A stretch of 15,961 bases of DNA from contig DBWT01000054.1 of assembly GCA_002309035.1 (NCBI GenBank), forward strand, positions 1-15,961. Direction: 5' to 3'. Under the pieces are notes generated by a model. The model saw nothing but the letters and a program-made list of their open reading frames with translations, was not told the origin of the DNA and ran no database searches. Both the position numbers and the translations under genes were made by a program. The DNA is from Caryophanales bacterium UBA1231. Lineage in GTDB: Bacteria > Bacillota_I > Bacilli_A > ML615J-28 > CAG-313. Each line of letters opens with the position of its first letter. The stretch's first letter is position 1. Shown in pieces: positions 1 through 8,498 of the stretch.

Positions 1-20
1 AGTATACTTTAACTAATTAA

Positions 21-48
21 TATACTGGCGGGGTGACCCGCCAGTATA
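21..48. terminator. GC-rich perfect hairpin, terminator-like
   Basis: A perfect 12-bp inverted repeat (21-32 with 37-48, arms TATACTGGCGGG and its complement) encloses a GTGA loop of the GNRA class. An A-T pair at 20/49 extends it by one. It is the only strongly GC-rich structure in the AT-rich leader and lies between the left edge and the probable promoter of the operon. This suits a terminator closing an upstream transcription unit. Neither side carries a clean run of T residues, so it could instead be a structured repeat or an mRNA element. Confidence 0.45.
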
Positions 49-68
49 TAAAATGTAAGTTTTATTAT

Positions 69-97
69 TTGCATTAGTGCTTTAATACACATAATAA
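69..97 (+). promoter_or_regulatory. Putative sigma-A promoter of the operon
   Basis: TTGCAT at 69-74 and TAATAA at 92-97 are separated by 17 bases, the optimal spacing for a housekeeping sigma-A promoter. The -10 match is good and the -35 match is partial (TTG). It lies 24 bases before the first start codon. The genes downstream show no gap longer than 34 bases, so this is the best visible candidate for driving the whole unit. AT-rich DNA produces such matches by chance, so confidence is moderate at best. No operator is evident. Confidence 0.35.
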
Positions 98-121
98 AGT
101 TTATATTTTATTGGGGAAAAA

Positions 122-1678
122 ATGAAAAAATATCTAATACCAATATCGTTATTTTCATTAATTATAATATTAATATTTGCACTTCCAATTAATATTTTGG
201 CCAGCTATTCTATTCCAAATGGAAACTTGGTTACAAACTGGGATTTTGAAACTACGACCGATCCTGCATATGGAAGTGGAGCAAGCATAAGTAGAAACAC
301 TTCTATTTCATATAATGGTTCTAGTTCCATGGCCATAACAGGCAGAACAACAGGTGCGTGGAACTCATTTAATTATGATGTTGCAGGTGTTAAATTCGCA
401 AAGAAATATAGATATTCTTTATTTGTATATACAACATTCGATGGTGGCGCTGATATCCAAGCTGGTTATTCACCATGGGGTAAATCACCATCTAACAATT
501 ATATTTGGTATTATGGTGCTGGAGATTGGGTTCATATAAACCAAAATGAATGGATTCAAATATATGCAGATTTCGAACTTAGAATAGTTGAAAATAAACT
601 TTATGTTGTTACAATTGATGCTTTAGATGGCGATGAGAGTTTTGCCCTATGCAAAGATTATAATGGAACTGATGAAGGTTTTGACCACCTTGACATAGTT
701 AGACTCGCAATTAACGCTACAGTTAATGCTGATATATATGTTGATTGCATTGCACTTTATCCATTAGATGGAGAGGAAGCGCTAATTCCAGATCAACCTA
801 CAGGACATGCTGGTGGTGATGATGCATCACTTATTCCTGGTAATATGGTTCAAAACGCAACATTTGATACTAAGATGTTTAGTCCAACTTTGTCAGGTTC
901 TGGCGTGTGGTATTATACATCTCCTGAAATGGTTGAAATATATGATGATTATTCGCAAGATGGTACTGATTTTGGTTCATGTGCTCGTTTCTATAATAGG
1001 TTATATCCAACTTGTTCACTTGCTTTTCGTTCTTTAAATATTTGGGTTAAAAACATTTACACATTAACTGGATATGTATCTTCTAGAGAAAGAACTAGAG
1101 GTTCTATTATTGTAAGAATGTGGTCGTATTATGATAAATACACTGACGAAAACCCAGTACAGCGTTATCCTAAAGCCGATTATGTACTGCCACTTGAAAA
1201 CTTAGTACCTGGTGAGTGGACAAGATTCGAAGTTTCATTTGGATGGAAATATAACGATGATACTGGAATCTTATCTATGCAAATATATGACTGGGATTCG
1301 AAAGAGATGATTACTGAAGTTGAAACAACTGAATGTACTGGACTTAGTTCTTATGAATTTATATTTGCAACAGACCCATTAGATGATAATTGTTTAACAG
1401 ACTTATATTTCGATAACTATGTAATGTTAAATACAACAAACCACTTCAAAGACGATTCAGGCCAAGAAACAATCGATGACGATGACCCAATTGTAATAAT
1501 TAATCCAACAACATCAACAACAAATATTAAAGATGATGAAGCTGCAAAAAGCGGATGCAAAAGCATTATTGATGCTGTTCCTCTTTATATATTTGTCATA
1601 ATTGGATCTTCAGTTATATTGATTTTAAAAAAGCATTCTATTGAGTTATGGAGGCAAAAAGATGAAAAGAATTATTAA
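122..1678 (+). CDS. Surface-anchored protein with two carbohydrate-binding (CBM4/9-like) domains
   Basis: This 518-residue protein probably holds a glycan at the cell surface; no catalytic domain is visible. Residues 1-27 form a signal peptide ending in ILA before SYS. Two beta-sandwich, galactose-binding-like regions follow, at about 33-218 and 238-443. Each opens with a CBM4/9-style phrase (GNLVTNWDFET and GNMVQNATFDT) and ends in an aromatic and acidic strand (YVDCIALYPLDG and LYFDNYVML). A low-complexity Asp/Thr linker leads to GC at 478-479, a single membrane segment at about 486-502 and a KKH-containing tail. This is an anchor without LPXTG. GGGG at 113-116 serves the ATG. The gene is first in the operon and its end overlaps the next start by 17 bases. 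The lectin role is inferred from fold-like features; the ligand is not visible. Confidence 0.7.
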   Translation: MKKYLIPISLFSLIIILIFALPINILASYSIPNGNLVTNWDFETTTDPAYGSGASISRNTSISYNGSSSMAITGRTTGAWNSFNYDVAGVKFAKKYRYSLFVYTTFDGGADIQAGYSPWGKSPSNNYIWYYGAGDWVHINQNEWIQIYADFELRIVENKLYVVTIDALDGDESFALCKDYNGTDEGFDHLDIVRLAINATVNADIYVDCIALYPLDGEEALIPDQPTGHAGGDDASLIPGNMVQNATFDTKMFSPTLSGSGVWYYTSPEMVEIYDDYSQDGTDFGSCARFYNRLYPTCSLAFRSLNIWVKNIYTLTGYVSSRERTRGSIIVRMWSYYDKYTDENPVQRYPKADYVLPLENLVPGEWTRFEVSFGWKYNDDTGILSMQIYDWDSKEMITEVETTECTGLSSYEFIFATDPLDDNCLTDLYFDNYVMLNTTNHFKDDSGQETIDDDDPIVIINPTTSTTNIKDDEAAKSGCKSIIDAVPLYIFVIIGSSVILILKKHSIELWRQKDEKNY

Positions 1679-4010
1679 TATAGGTCTTTTATTAGTATTA
1701 TCAGTTTTAAGTTTTTGTTTGGTATCGTGTGGCTCGTCAAGCACTACCAAATATGTTACAACAACTGCTAGTGATAATAACGTAACAATCACAGAATTTG
1801 TTGCCAAAAAAATAGGCAATGAAGACTCGTATGAAAAAGTATATTATGTTGCTACTCAAGGGTCTGATGAAAATGATGGTAGTTTCGACAAGCCATTTAA
1901 AACAATCAATAAAGCGAAAGAAGTGGTATCACAAAATAATAAATCAATGGAAAAAGATATTTGTGTTGTTATAAGGGGCGGCACATATTACAATAACTCT
2001 ACTATCGAATTTGGAATTAATGATAGCGGAACAAACGACCATAATATAATATACACAGCTTATCCAGGCGAAAAAGTTAATTTTTATGGCGGCATACAAT
2101 TGACTAAATGGGCAAAAGTTGATGGTAAAGAATATTACTATTCCGAATTAAGTGCATCGACAATTAGGTATTTATATATAAATGGTAACAGGGCTACTCT
2201 CGCTAGATATCCAAATGGAAATGACTACTCAAATCTAGTTAAATTTGATGTTAAGAATAAATATGTAGTTGCTAATCCTGATGATTTAAAAGGTGCAAAT
2301 AGTTTTGAAGTGGTTTTATATCAAGAATGGGCGGAACCTGTCGCTAAGGTAAAATCTACTGAAATTGTAGAGGATGGCGCAAAATTAAATTTTGGTTCAT
2401 TCGAATCAATCTACCTGTATGAAAGAAATTTCCATCCATTCCAAGTAAAAGATGATTTAATGGTTTATTATCAAAATGCGATGGAATTCTTAGATAAACC
2501 TGGAGAATTTTATTATTCTAAAGCTGACCAAAAACTATATTATTACCCTAAAGATGGCGAAAATATGGGTGAAGTAGAAGCAATTATTCCAACTACTAAT
2601 AGTGTATTCAAATTTAGTGGAACAATGAAGAAGAATAGAGTTCATAACATTATTTTAAATGGACTTAACATTGAATATACATGGTTCTCTGATATGTCTA
2701 AATATGGATATATGGAAGACCAAAGCGGTCACTATGCTATTAGCCAAATTAGTGGCACATATTTCGGATATGATGTTCCAAAAGGAGCTGTTCATATTCA
2801 ATACGCCAATAACATCGTTATTCAAAATTGTGTTGTTGCTCATACTGGTGGTACTGGAATAAACTTTTATACTTCTTGTACCAACTGTAAAGCGATTGGA
2901 AATGTTGTATATGACACATCATCTACTGGTATAATAGCGGGTCCATTTATCAATGGTATTATCACTGATGATAATTTATACATTCCAACAGATGATTTGA
3001 TTACAGTTAACTACATTACAATTTCAAACAACTACGTTTACTTAACAGGTGTTGAGTTTAGCCGTTCATCAGCTGTATCTCAAATGGTTGGTCACCATAT
3101 AACTATTACTCATAATGAGATATTTTATTCATCATATTCTGGAATTTCTAATGGATGGGGCTGGTCGTTGAATGATTATGGTTGTCATGATGAAAATGTA
3201 TCTTACAACAATGTTCACCATATTGGATATAATGGCTCCGATTTAGGTGGTATATACAACCTTAACAATCAAAAAGGAACTATAATATCATATAACTATA
3301 TTCACGAAACTCAACCAAAAGGAACAGGTGTAGGACTTCCAACCGCTCCAGGTATTTATCTTGATGAAGGAACAAACAATATACTTGTCAAGGGAAATCA
3401 AATTGCGTATGCATATGAAGATTTATATAAGATTTTATGCCATGATGTCGGAGATGAAATTGTTTATGAAGATAATAATGGTCTTTTGTGTGGCGATACT
3501 TTAGATCAAAGTGTTATTGAAAATGCTGGATTACAGGAAAGCTATAAAAATTTAATTTATAGTGACATCAAAAATGATGCAATAGATCATTACCTTCTTG
3601 GTCATCTAACTGATAAAAATATCGGCCTTATTGGTTTTAAATTTAGTGTAAATTCAGATGTAACTATTAAGGGAATAGGAAGGTTATACTATGTTTCAAA
3701 TTCAATGCCTCATAAAGCATATATCTATGATTCAAATAAGAATTTAATTAAAGAAGTCACGATTAACCCTTCAATTATGATTAATCACGATGGATATAAT
3801 TATTCTATGTTTGATTCACCAATTACTCTTGAAAGTGGCAAGACTTATTACATCGTTGGCGAAGAGATGGGTAATGGTGATTTGTACTTTAAAGATAATA
3901 CAACAGTAACTTTATCTAATAAGTTTAACTTTATATCTAACATTGAAGGAGCGAATATGGAAGCTGTGGAATCTGATAATTGCTACGCTTTATATATTCC
4001 ACTAGTATAA
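1662..4010 (+). CDS. Secreted beta-helix lipoprotein, GH141-like glycoside hydrolase (paralogue 1)
   Basis: This is probably an extracellular glycosidase of 782 residues. The start is the ATG with GGAGG at 1650-1654, not the TTG seven codons upstream. The signal peptide ends in a lipobox, LVSC, with Cys23 the lipidated residue. A DUF1565-like opening (GSDENDG, residues 67-73, then KPFKTI) leads to a right-handed parallel beta-helix. Family-type phrases include YINGNRATLARYPNG, GISNGWGWS, VHHIGYNGSDLGGIY and IYLDEGTNN. Asp527 (SDLGG) and Asp568 (LDEG) are 41 residues apart and are candidate catalytic acids, by analogy with the two aspartates proposed for the GH141 enzyme BT1002 (recalled, not checked). 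Residues from about 640 form a DUF4082-like beta-sandwich. GH141 has reported alpha-L-fucosidase and xylanase activity, and fucI nearby favours fucosidase. Another beta-helix hydrolase or lyase family remains possible. Confidence 0.72.
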   Translation: MKRIINIGLLLVLSVLSFCLVSCGSSSTTKYVTTTASDNNVTITEFVAKKIGNEDSYEKVYYVATQGSDENDGSFDKPFKTINKAKEVVSQNNKSMEKDICVVIRGGTYYNNSTIEFGINDSGTNDHNIIYTAYPGEKVNFYGGIQLTKWAKVDGKEYYYSELSASTIRYLYINGNRATLARYPNGNDYSNLVKFDVKNKYVVANPDDLKGANSFEVVLYQEWAEPVAKVKSTEIVEDGAKLNFGSFESIYLYERNFHPFQVKDDLMVYYQNAMEFLDKPGEFYYSKADQKLYYYPKDGENMGEVEAIIPTTNSVFKFSGTMKKNRVHNIILNGLNIEYTWFSDMSKYGYMEDQSGHYAISQISGTYFGYDVPKGAVHIQYANNIVIQNCVVAHTGGTGINFYTSCTNCKAIGNVVYDTSSTGIIAGPFINGIITDDNLYIPTDDLITVNYITISNNYVYLTGVEFSRSSAVSQMVGHHITITHNEIFYSSYSGISNGWGWSLNDYGCHDENVSYNNVHHIGYNGSDLGGIYNLNNQKGTIISYNYIHETQPKGTGVGLPTAPGIYLDEGTNNILVKGNQIAYAYEDLYKILCHDVGDEIVYEDNNGLLCGDTLDQSVIENAGLQESYKNLIYSDIKNDAIDHYLLGHLTDKNIGLIGFKFSVNSDVTIKGIGRLYYVSNSMPHKAYIYDSNKNLIKEVTINPSIMINHDGYNYSMFDSPITLESGKTYYIVGEEMGNGDLYFKDNTTVTLSNKFNFISNIEGANMEAVESDNCYALYIPLV

Positions 4011-4013
4011 ATT

Positions 4014-6338
4014 ATGAAAAAGATAAGTGAAGTATTGCTGCTAGTTTTATTTCTTTCACTATCAATGATACTTGTTGGGTGCAAAGATAAAAAAACAACA
4101 GCTAAAACAAAAATAACAACTACATATATAGATAAACAGATAGAAGACGAAGACTCCTACGAAAAAGTTATTTATGTATCCGATTATAATGGTAATGACT
4201 CAAACGAAGGAACTTTTGACAAACCAGTAAAGACAATTGCTGAAGCAAAAAATAGAGTAAAGTCTCTTAATTCAAATATGAATAAAGATATCGCAATTGT
4301 AATAAGAGAAGGATATTATCAGTTATCTAGCACTTTAAAATTTGATGAAAGTGATAGCGGTTCTAACGGACATAAAGTAATCTATAAGGGTTACCCTGAT
4401 GAAAAGGTTGAAATATCTGCTGGTATTAGATTAAACAATTGGAAAAAAGAGGGAGATTTATACTATACAGAACTTACTGCATCTTTTGTAAGAGATATGT
4501 ATGTCAATGGTCAAAGAGCGACTCTTGCAAGAAATCCAAATACAATTGACCTCGCAAATATGTATGAATGGAACAATCAAACAAAGTCTGCTATATCATA
4601 CGCTGACGATTTGAAAGGCGCTACAAAATTTGAAGCTGTATTCTATATGGAATGGAGCGAATCAATTGCTAGAGTAAAGTCTGTTGATATTGATGGTAAA
4701 TATGCAAAACTAAATTTTGAAAAAGAAGAAGATGAAATGTTTTTCTCACGTTCATATTCATTACCTCAAATCAAAAATGATTTATATGTTTACTATCAAA
4801 ATGCCAAAGAATTCTTAGATAATCCTGGCGAATTCTATTATGATAGAGACAGTTTTAAACTATATTATTATCCTAAACCAGGAGAGGATATGAACGATAT
4901 TGACATCGTTATTCCAAATCTATCTAAAGCAGTTAATATTTTAGGCGGTAGTGAATATGTTCACGACATTGCCTTTGAAAACTTAGTATTTGAGCACAAT
5001 TCTGATAGTACTGTTTACTCTCAAGGTTTTTCTGAAATACAATCTGCACATTATTATAAGAGATCATCAGGTCAAACATTCTCTGACATTTTAAATGCCG
5101 CTGTTGTTGTAGAAAAAGCTCATGATATTGATTTTAAAGCATGTATTTTTAGACATACCGGAAATGGTGGATTATTATTCTATCAATATGATTATGACTC
5201 GAACGTAATTGGGAACTTATTCACGGATACTGCTGCATATGGTGTGACGGTTGCTCCGGATTCTAACTATCACTCTAAAAGTAGGTTATATGCTCCGGTT
5301 GACGAAGAAATAATCTGTCACCATATCAATATTTCAAATAACTATTTTTATAACACAGCAACTGTTTACACAAGATCTGCGACAATCGCATCAATGCATG
5401 GATACAATATCACAATCGAACATAATGAGGTTGCTTATTGCTCTTATACTGGTATCTCAGTTGGATGGGGATGGAGCGAAAATGAATATAATGCCAAAAA
5501 CAACGTTATAAGATACAATGACGTTCACCACTATGGTTTTTATGGCTCTGATTTAGGAGGCATATATACCTTAAATAATCAACCTGGTTTATTGATTGAA
5601 GAAAACTATATTCACGAATGTGAAAATACTATGCAAGCTTTCTCTACAATGTCATGTTATGCTGCAATCTATTTAGATGAAGGTACAAACAACGGAATTG
5701 TTAGAAACAATCAAATTAGGTATTGCGGCGAAAGAACTCAAACCGTTCTATATCATGTTGCTGGAAATAATATTGTTGATGAAGGAAATAAGGGTGTGCT
5801 CTATGGTGATACCCTAGATGAAACTATAGTTAATAATGCAGGCGTAGAACCATCATATAAAAATATGGCTCCATACGTTGAAAGCCCTGAAAAAATAGGT
5901 GTACTATATAGTGCTCTAGGTACAAAAGTAAGCAATTCTACTGATATTTTTGGTATGAGAATCGATGTATTAAAAGAATTTAAAGTGAAGGGTCTTGGTA
6001 GACTATACTCTAGAGGCAATTACCAAGTACACACTATATACATTTATAACTCCGATAAAAAAGTAATTGCGCAATTAGATGTTGATATGAGTAAAGGAAC
6101 TCAAGATTATAAAGGGTATAAATACGCATATTTTGATAAGCCAGTTGCACTAACTCCTGGCCAATATTACATAGTATCTCAGGAATATGCATCAGGAGAC
6201 ATTGTATCAATGGGCAATACCTACTTATACGGAAATAGTGAGTATTTAAATGTATTAGGTATTGTTAAAGGGCAAAAACTAACGTCAGTTAAAACACAAA
6301 ATACAGGATTCGTCGGTATTAATTTAGTTATTGAATAA
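4014..6338 (+). CDS. Secreted beta-helix lipoprotein, GH141-like glycoside hydrolase (paralogue 2)
   Basis: This 774-residue protein is a clear paralogue of the preceding gene, from which it is separated by three bases. The lipobox is LVGC, with Cys23 as the anchor. A short Lys/Thr-rich spacer follows, then EDSYEKVIYVS, nearly identical to the neighbour's EDSYEKVYYVA. The beta-helix keeps the same landmarks: YVNGQRATLARNPN, GISVGWGWS, GSDLGGIYTLNNQPG and IYLDEGTNN. The candidate acidic pair is Asp513 and Asp555. A DUF4082-like beta-sandwich covers about 630-774, with GLGRLYS and QYYIVSQEY. No Shine-Dalgarno site precedes the ATG, so translation probably depends on coupling to the upstream stop. 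It is likely a membrane-tethered enzyme acting outside the cell. It has diverged enough from paralogue 1 to suggest a different linkage or substrate position, though that is inference. Confidence 0.72.
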   Translation: MKKISEVLLLVLFLSLSMILVGCKDKKTTAKTKITTTYIDKQIEDEDSYEKVIYVSDYNGNDSNEGTFDKPVKTIAEAKNRVKSLNSNMNKDIAIVIREGYYQLSSTLKFDESDSGSNGHKVIYKGYPDEKVEISAGIRLNNWKKEGDLYYTELTASFVRDMYVNGQRATLARNPNTIDLANMYEWNNQTKSAISYADDLKGATKFEAVFYMEWSESIARVKSVDIDGKYAKLNFEKEEDEMFFSRSYSLPQIKNDLYVYYQNAKEFLDNPGEFYYDRDSFKLYYYPKPGEDMNDIDIVIPNLSKAVNILGGSEYVHDIAFENLVFEHNSDSTVYSQGFSEIQSAHYYKRSSGQTFSDILNAAVVVEKAHDIDFKACIFRHTGNGGLLFYQYDYDSNVIGNLFTDTAAYGVTVAPDSNYHSKSRLYAPVDEEIICHHINISNNYFYNTATVYTRSATIASMHGYNITIEHNEVAYCSYTGISVGWGWSENEYNAKNNVIRYNDVHHYGFYGSDLGGIYTLNNQPGLLIEENYIHECENTMQAFSTMSCYAAIYLDEGTNNGIVRNNQIRYCGERTQTVLYHVAGNNIVDEGNKGVLYGDTLDETIVNNAGVEPSYKNMAPYVESPEKIGVLYSALGTKVSNSTDIFGMRIDVLKEFKVKGLGRLYSRGNYQVHTIYIYNSDKKVIAQLDVDMSKGTQDYKGYKYAYFDKPVALTPGQYYIVSQEYASGDIVSMGNTYLYGNSEYLNVLGIVKGQKLTSVKTQNTGFVGINLVIE

Positions 6339-6339
6339 T

Positions 6340-8496
6340 ATGAAAAAAATCATATATGTTAGCCAAAAAAATAAATTAAATAATGATACATTCAATTCAA
6401 TCAATGCTGCTTTAAGTTATATTAAAGAAAATATTGATTCTTTTGATGAGATAGAAATTAAATTAGATGATGGGGTTTATTATGTAAGCGAGCCTATTAT
6501 CTTTTCAAAATGGACAAAAAATAAGCCAATTACAATCTCATCTATAAATAAAGGTAAGGCGATTATTTCTGGTGGTAAAATTGTTCGAGACTTTAAGACT
6601 GATGATGGAAGAATTTATTATTCGATTCTAGATGAAGAAAATGTAAGAAATATATTCGTAAATGGTGAGAGAAGAATTCTATCAAGAGAACCTAACGGGG
6701 AAAACTATCATAATATTTCTGGATGGGTTGATGATTATCATACTAGAGTAAGGGTAAAAAAAGAATTTCTCAAAGGCGCAACCTCATTTGAAGCGATATT
6801 CTATCTCGAATGGAGTCAATGCGTTTTAAGAATTAAAGATGTAATTGATGAAGGTGATACGGTAATATTAGTTCCAGAGGAAAATGAAGATTTATATCTT
6901 CATAGGCATAAATTTCACCCAGTTCAAATAAGAAACGATATGCTTGTTAGATTTCAAAATGCAAAAGAATTCTTAGATGAACCTGGTGAATTCTATTTTG
7001 ATAAAGCTGAGAAAAAACTATATTACATTCCTCTCCCATACGAGGACATGACTAATTTTGAAGTGGCAATTCCAAAATCAGAATCAGTAATTAAAGTATG
7101 TGGTACAAAAACTAAACCAATAAAAAATATATCAATTAAAGATATCACAATTGAATATTCAAATTTTAAAGACATCTGCAATAAAGGCTTTATGGAAATC
7201 CAAGCCGGTCACTATGCAGTAGATTATGACCATACAAATTATCCACTATTTAATATTCCAAATGGCGCCTTACATGTTGAGTATGGAAAGAATATCATCG
7301 TTGATGGAGTAACCGTAAGGCACTCCACTGGAACCGGAATTAATTACTGCATTGGTGTTTCGAATTCTAAGATAATCAATTCAAATATCTTTGATAGTAG
7401 CGCTGCATCAGTATGTGTAGGTCCTTATGTTAGCTCAAAAGCGGATGGTAATTTTATACTCCTCCCAGAAGACTTAAGGATTACCGTTCATCATATTGAT
7501 GTAATAAATAACTATATAGGAACATCAGGAGTTGAGTTTTATAGATCTCCAAGTTTGTTAAATGTCCTAGGCCATCATATCAATATGATTCATAATGAAA
7601 TTGCATTTGGCAACTATACTGGTATTTCAAACGGATGGGGATGGTCACTAAAAGACTTTATTGTGAGTCATAATATTATTTCAAATAATGATATTCATCA
7701 CATCGGAATGAAAGGATCTGATCTTGGTGGAATATATAATTTGAATAACCAAAAAGGAACTAAAATAATCAACAATTATATCCATGAGATTAATAAAGGA
7801 AAAAATGGATTCTCAATTGGATCACCTGCAGAAGGATTATATCTTGATGAAGGAACTAACAATTTGGTTGTAAAAGGAAATCAAATTGCTTATGCAGGAG
7901 AAATAGGAAGATTAATCTATTACAATGTCGCAGGAAACGATAACAAGGTATTTAATAATAAAGGCCTTATGTGTGGCGACACATTGAATAAAAAAATTAT
8001 AAATGAATCTGGAATTAAAGAAAGAATAGACTTACCATACAATTCTAATGATATCAATGGACTCTCCTTAGGTGTAAGAATTGGTAGTTATGTCAATAAA
8101 ACTGGATTATTTGGTATAAGGTTCAAAGCAAAAGAAGATATTGTCGTCTATGGCTTTGGTAGATTTAATTTACCAGGTAACACTAAAGGACATAAAATTA
8201 CTTTGTATGATGATCTTTTAAATCCACTAATTTCTGCATCAACAAAAGATAATGATGTGCCGCATAAAAATGGATTTAAATATGGATATTTCGATAATAA
8301 AGAATCATTCACTCTTAGGAAAAATGAAATATATTATTTATTAAGCGAAGAAGATGGATTTGGCGATTCATTCTCAAGCTATGATACACTACAGTACTTT
8401 GACAAAAGAATAATGTTCTTGTGTGGTGTAGATATAAAAGGAAATATTAGAAAGGAGACAAATGCATATCTAGGATTAGATATGATTTGTGATTAA
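6340..8496 (+). CDS. Cytoplasmic beta-helix GH141-like glycoside hydrolase (paralogue 3)
   Basis: The third copy has 718 residues and starts MKKIIYVSQKNK with no signal peptide, so it should work inside the cell. The ATG at 6340 is one base after the previous stop; a TTG three codons upstream is in frame but overlaps that gene's end. The N-terminal GxDxNDG phrase of the two lipoproteins is missing, but the rest of the beta-helix is intact: FVNGERRILSREPNG, GISNGWGWS, GSDLGGIYNLNNQKG and LYLDEGTNN. Asp461 and Asp503 correspond to the candidate catalytic pair. The C-terminal beta-sandwich (about 575-718, GFGRFN, YYLLSEEDG) is retained. It sits immediately before two other enzymes without signal peptides, which supports a role in processing imported oligosaccharides. 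No Shine-Dalgarno site is visible. Confidence 0.7.
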   Translation: MKKIIYVSQKNKLNNDTFNSINAALSYIKENIDSFDEIEIKLDDGVYYVSEPIIFSKWTKNKPITISSINKGKAIISGGKIVRDFKTDDGRIYYSILDEENVRNIFVNGERRILSREPNGENYHNISGWVDDYHTRVRVKKEFLKGATSFEAIFYLEWSQCVLRIKDVIDEGDTVILVPEENEDLYLHRHKFHPVQIRNDMLVRFQNAKEFLDEPGEFYFDKAEKKLYYIPLPYEDMTNFEVAIPKSESVIKVCGTKTKPIKNISIKDITIEYSNFKDICNKGFMEIQAGHYAVDYDHTNYPLFNIPNGALHVEYGKNIIVDGVTVRHSTGTGINYCIGVSNSKIINSNIFDSSAASVCVGPYVSSKADGNFILLPEDLRITVHHIDVINNYIGTSGVEFYRSPSLLNVLGHHINMIHNEIAFGNYTGISNGWGWSLKDFIVSHNIISNNDIHHIGMKGSDLGGIYNLNNQKGTKIINNYIHEINKGKNGFSIGSPAEGLYLDEGTNNLVVKGNQIAYAGEIGRLIYYNVAGNDNKVFNNKGLMCGDTLNKKIINESGIKERIDLPYNSNDINGLSLGVRIGSYVNKTGLFGIRFKAKEDIVVYGFGRFNLPGNTKGHKITLYDDLLNPLISASTKDNDVPHKNGFKYGYFDNKESFTLRKNEIYYLLSEEDGFGDSFSSYDTLQYFDKRIMFLCGVDIKGNIRKETNAYLGLDMICD

Positions 8497-8498
8497 TT

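Noticed and set aside
354..1037. Small plus-strand frames inside the lectin gene (61 and 76 codons)
   Set aside because: They overlap a long frame with a signal peptide and domain structure; they show no ribosome site and no motif.
1641..1661. TTG start extending the first beta-helix lipoprotein by seven codons
   Set aside because: The extension would translate through the GGAGG ribosome site; the ATG at 1662 follows that site and gives a standard lipoprotein signal.
1860..3400. Pectate lyase or GH120 xylosidase as the identity of the beta-helix proteins
   Set aside because: The shared GSD..DG opening occurs in several beta-helix families, but the combined VNG.RA..AR.PN, GIS.GWGWS, SD.GGIY and YLDEG phrases fit GH141-type proteins better. 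The alternative is kept as residual doubt.
6331..6339. TTG start extending the cytosolic beta-helix gene by three codons
   Set aside because: The ATG at 6340, one base after the previous stop, fits the pattern of the neighbouring genes and MKKIIYVS is a natural start. It makes little difference to the protein.
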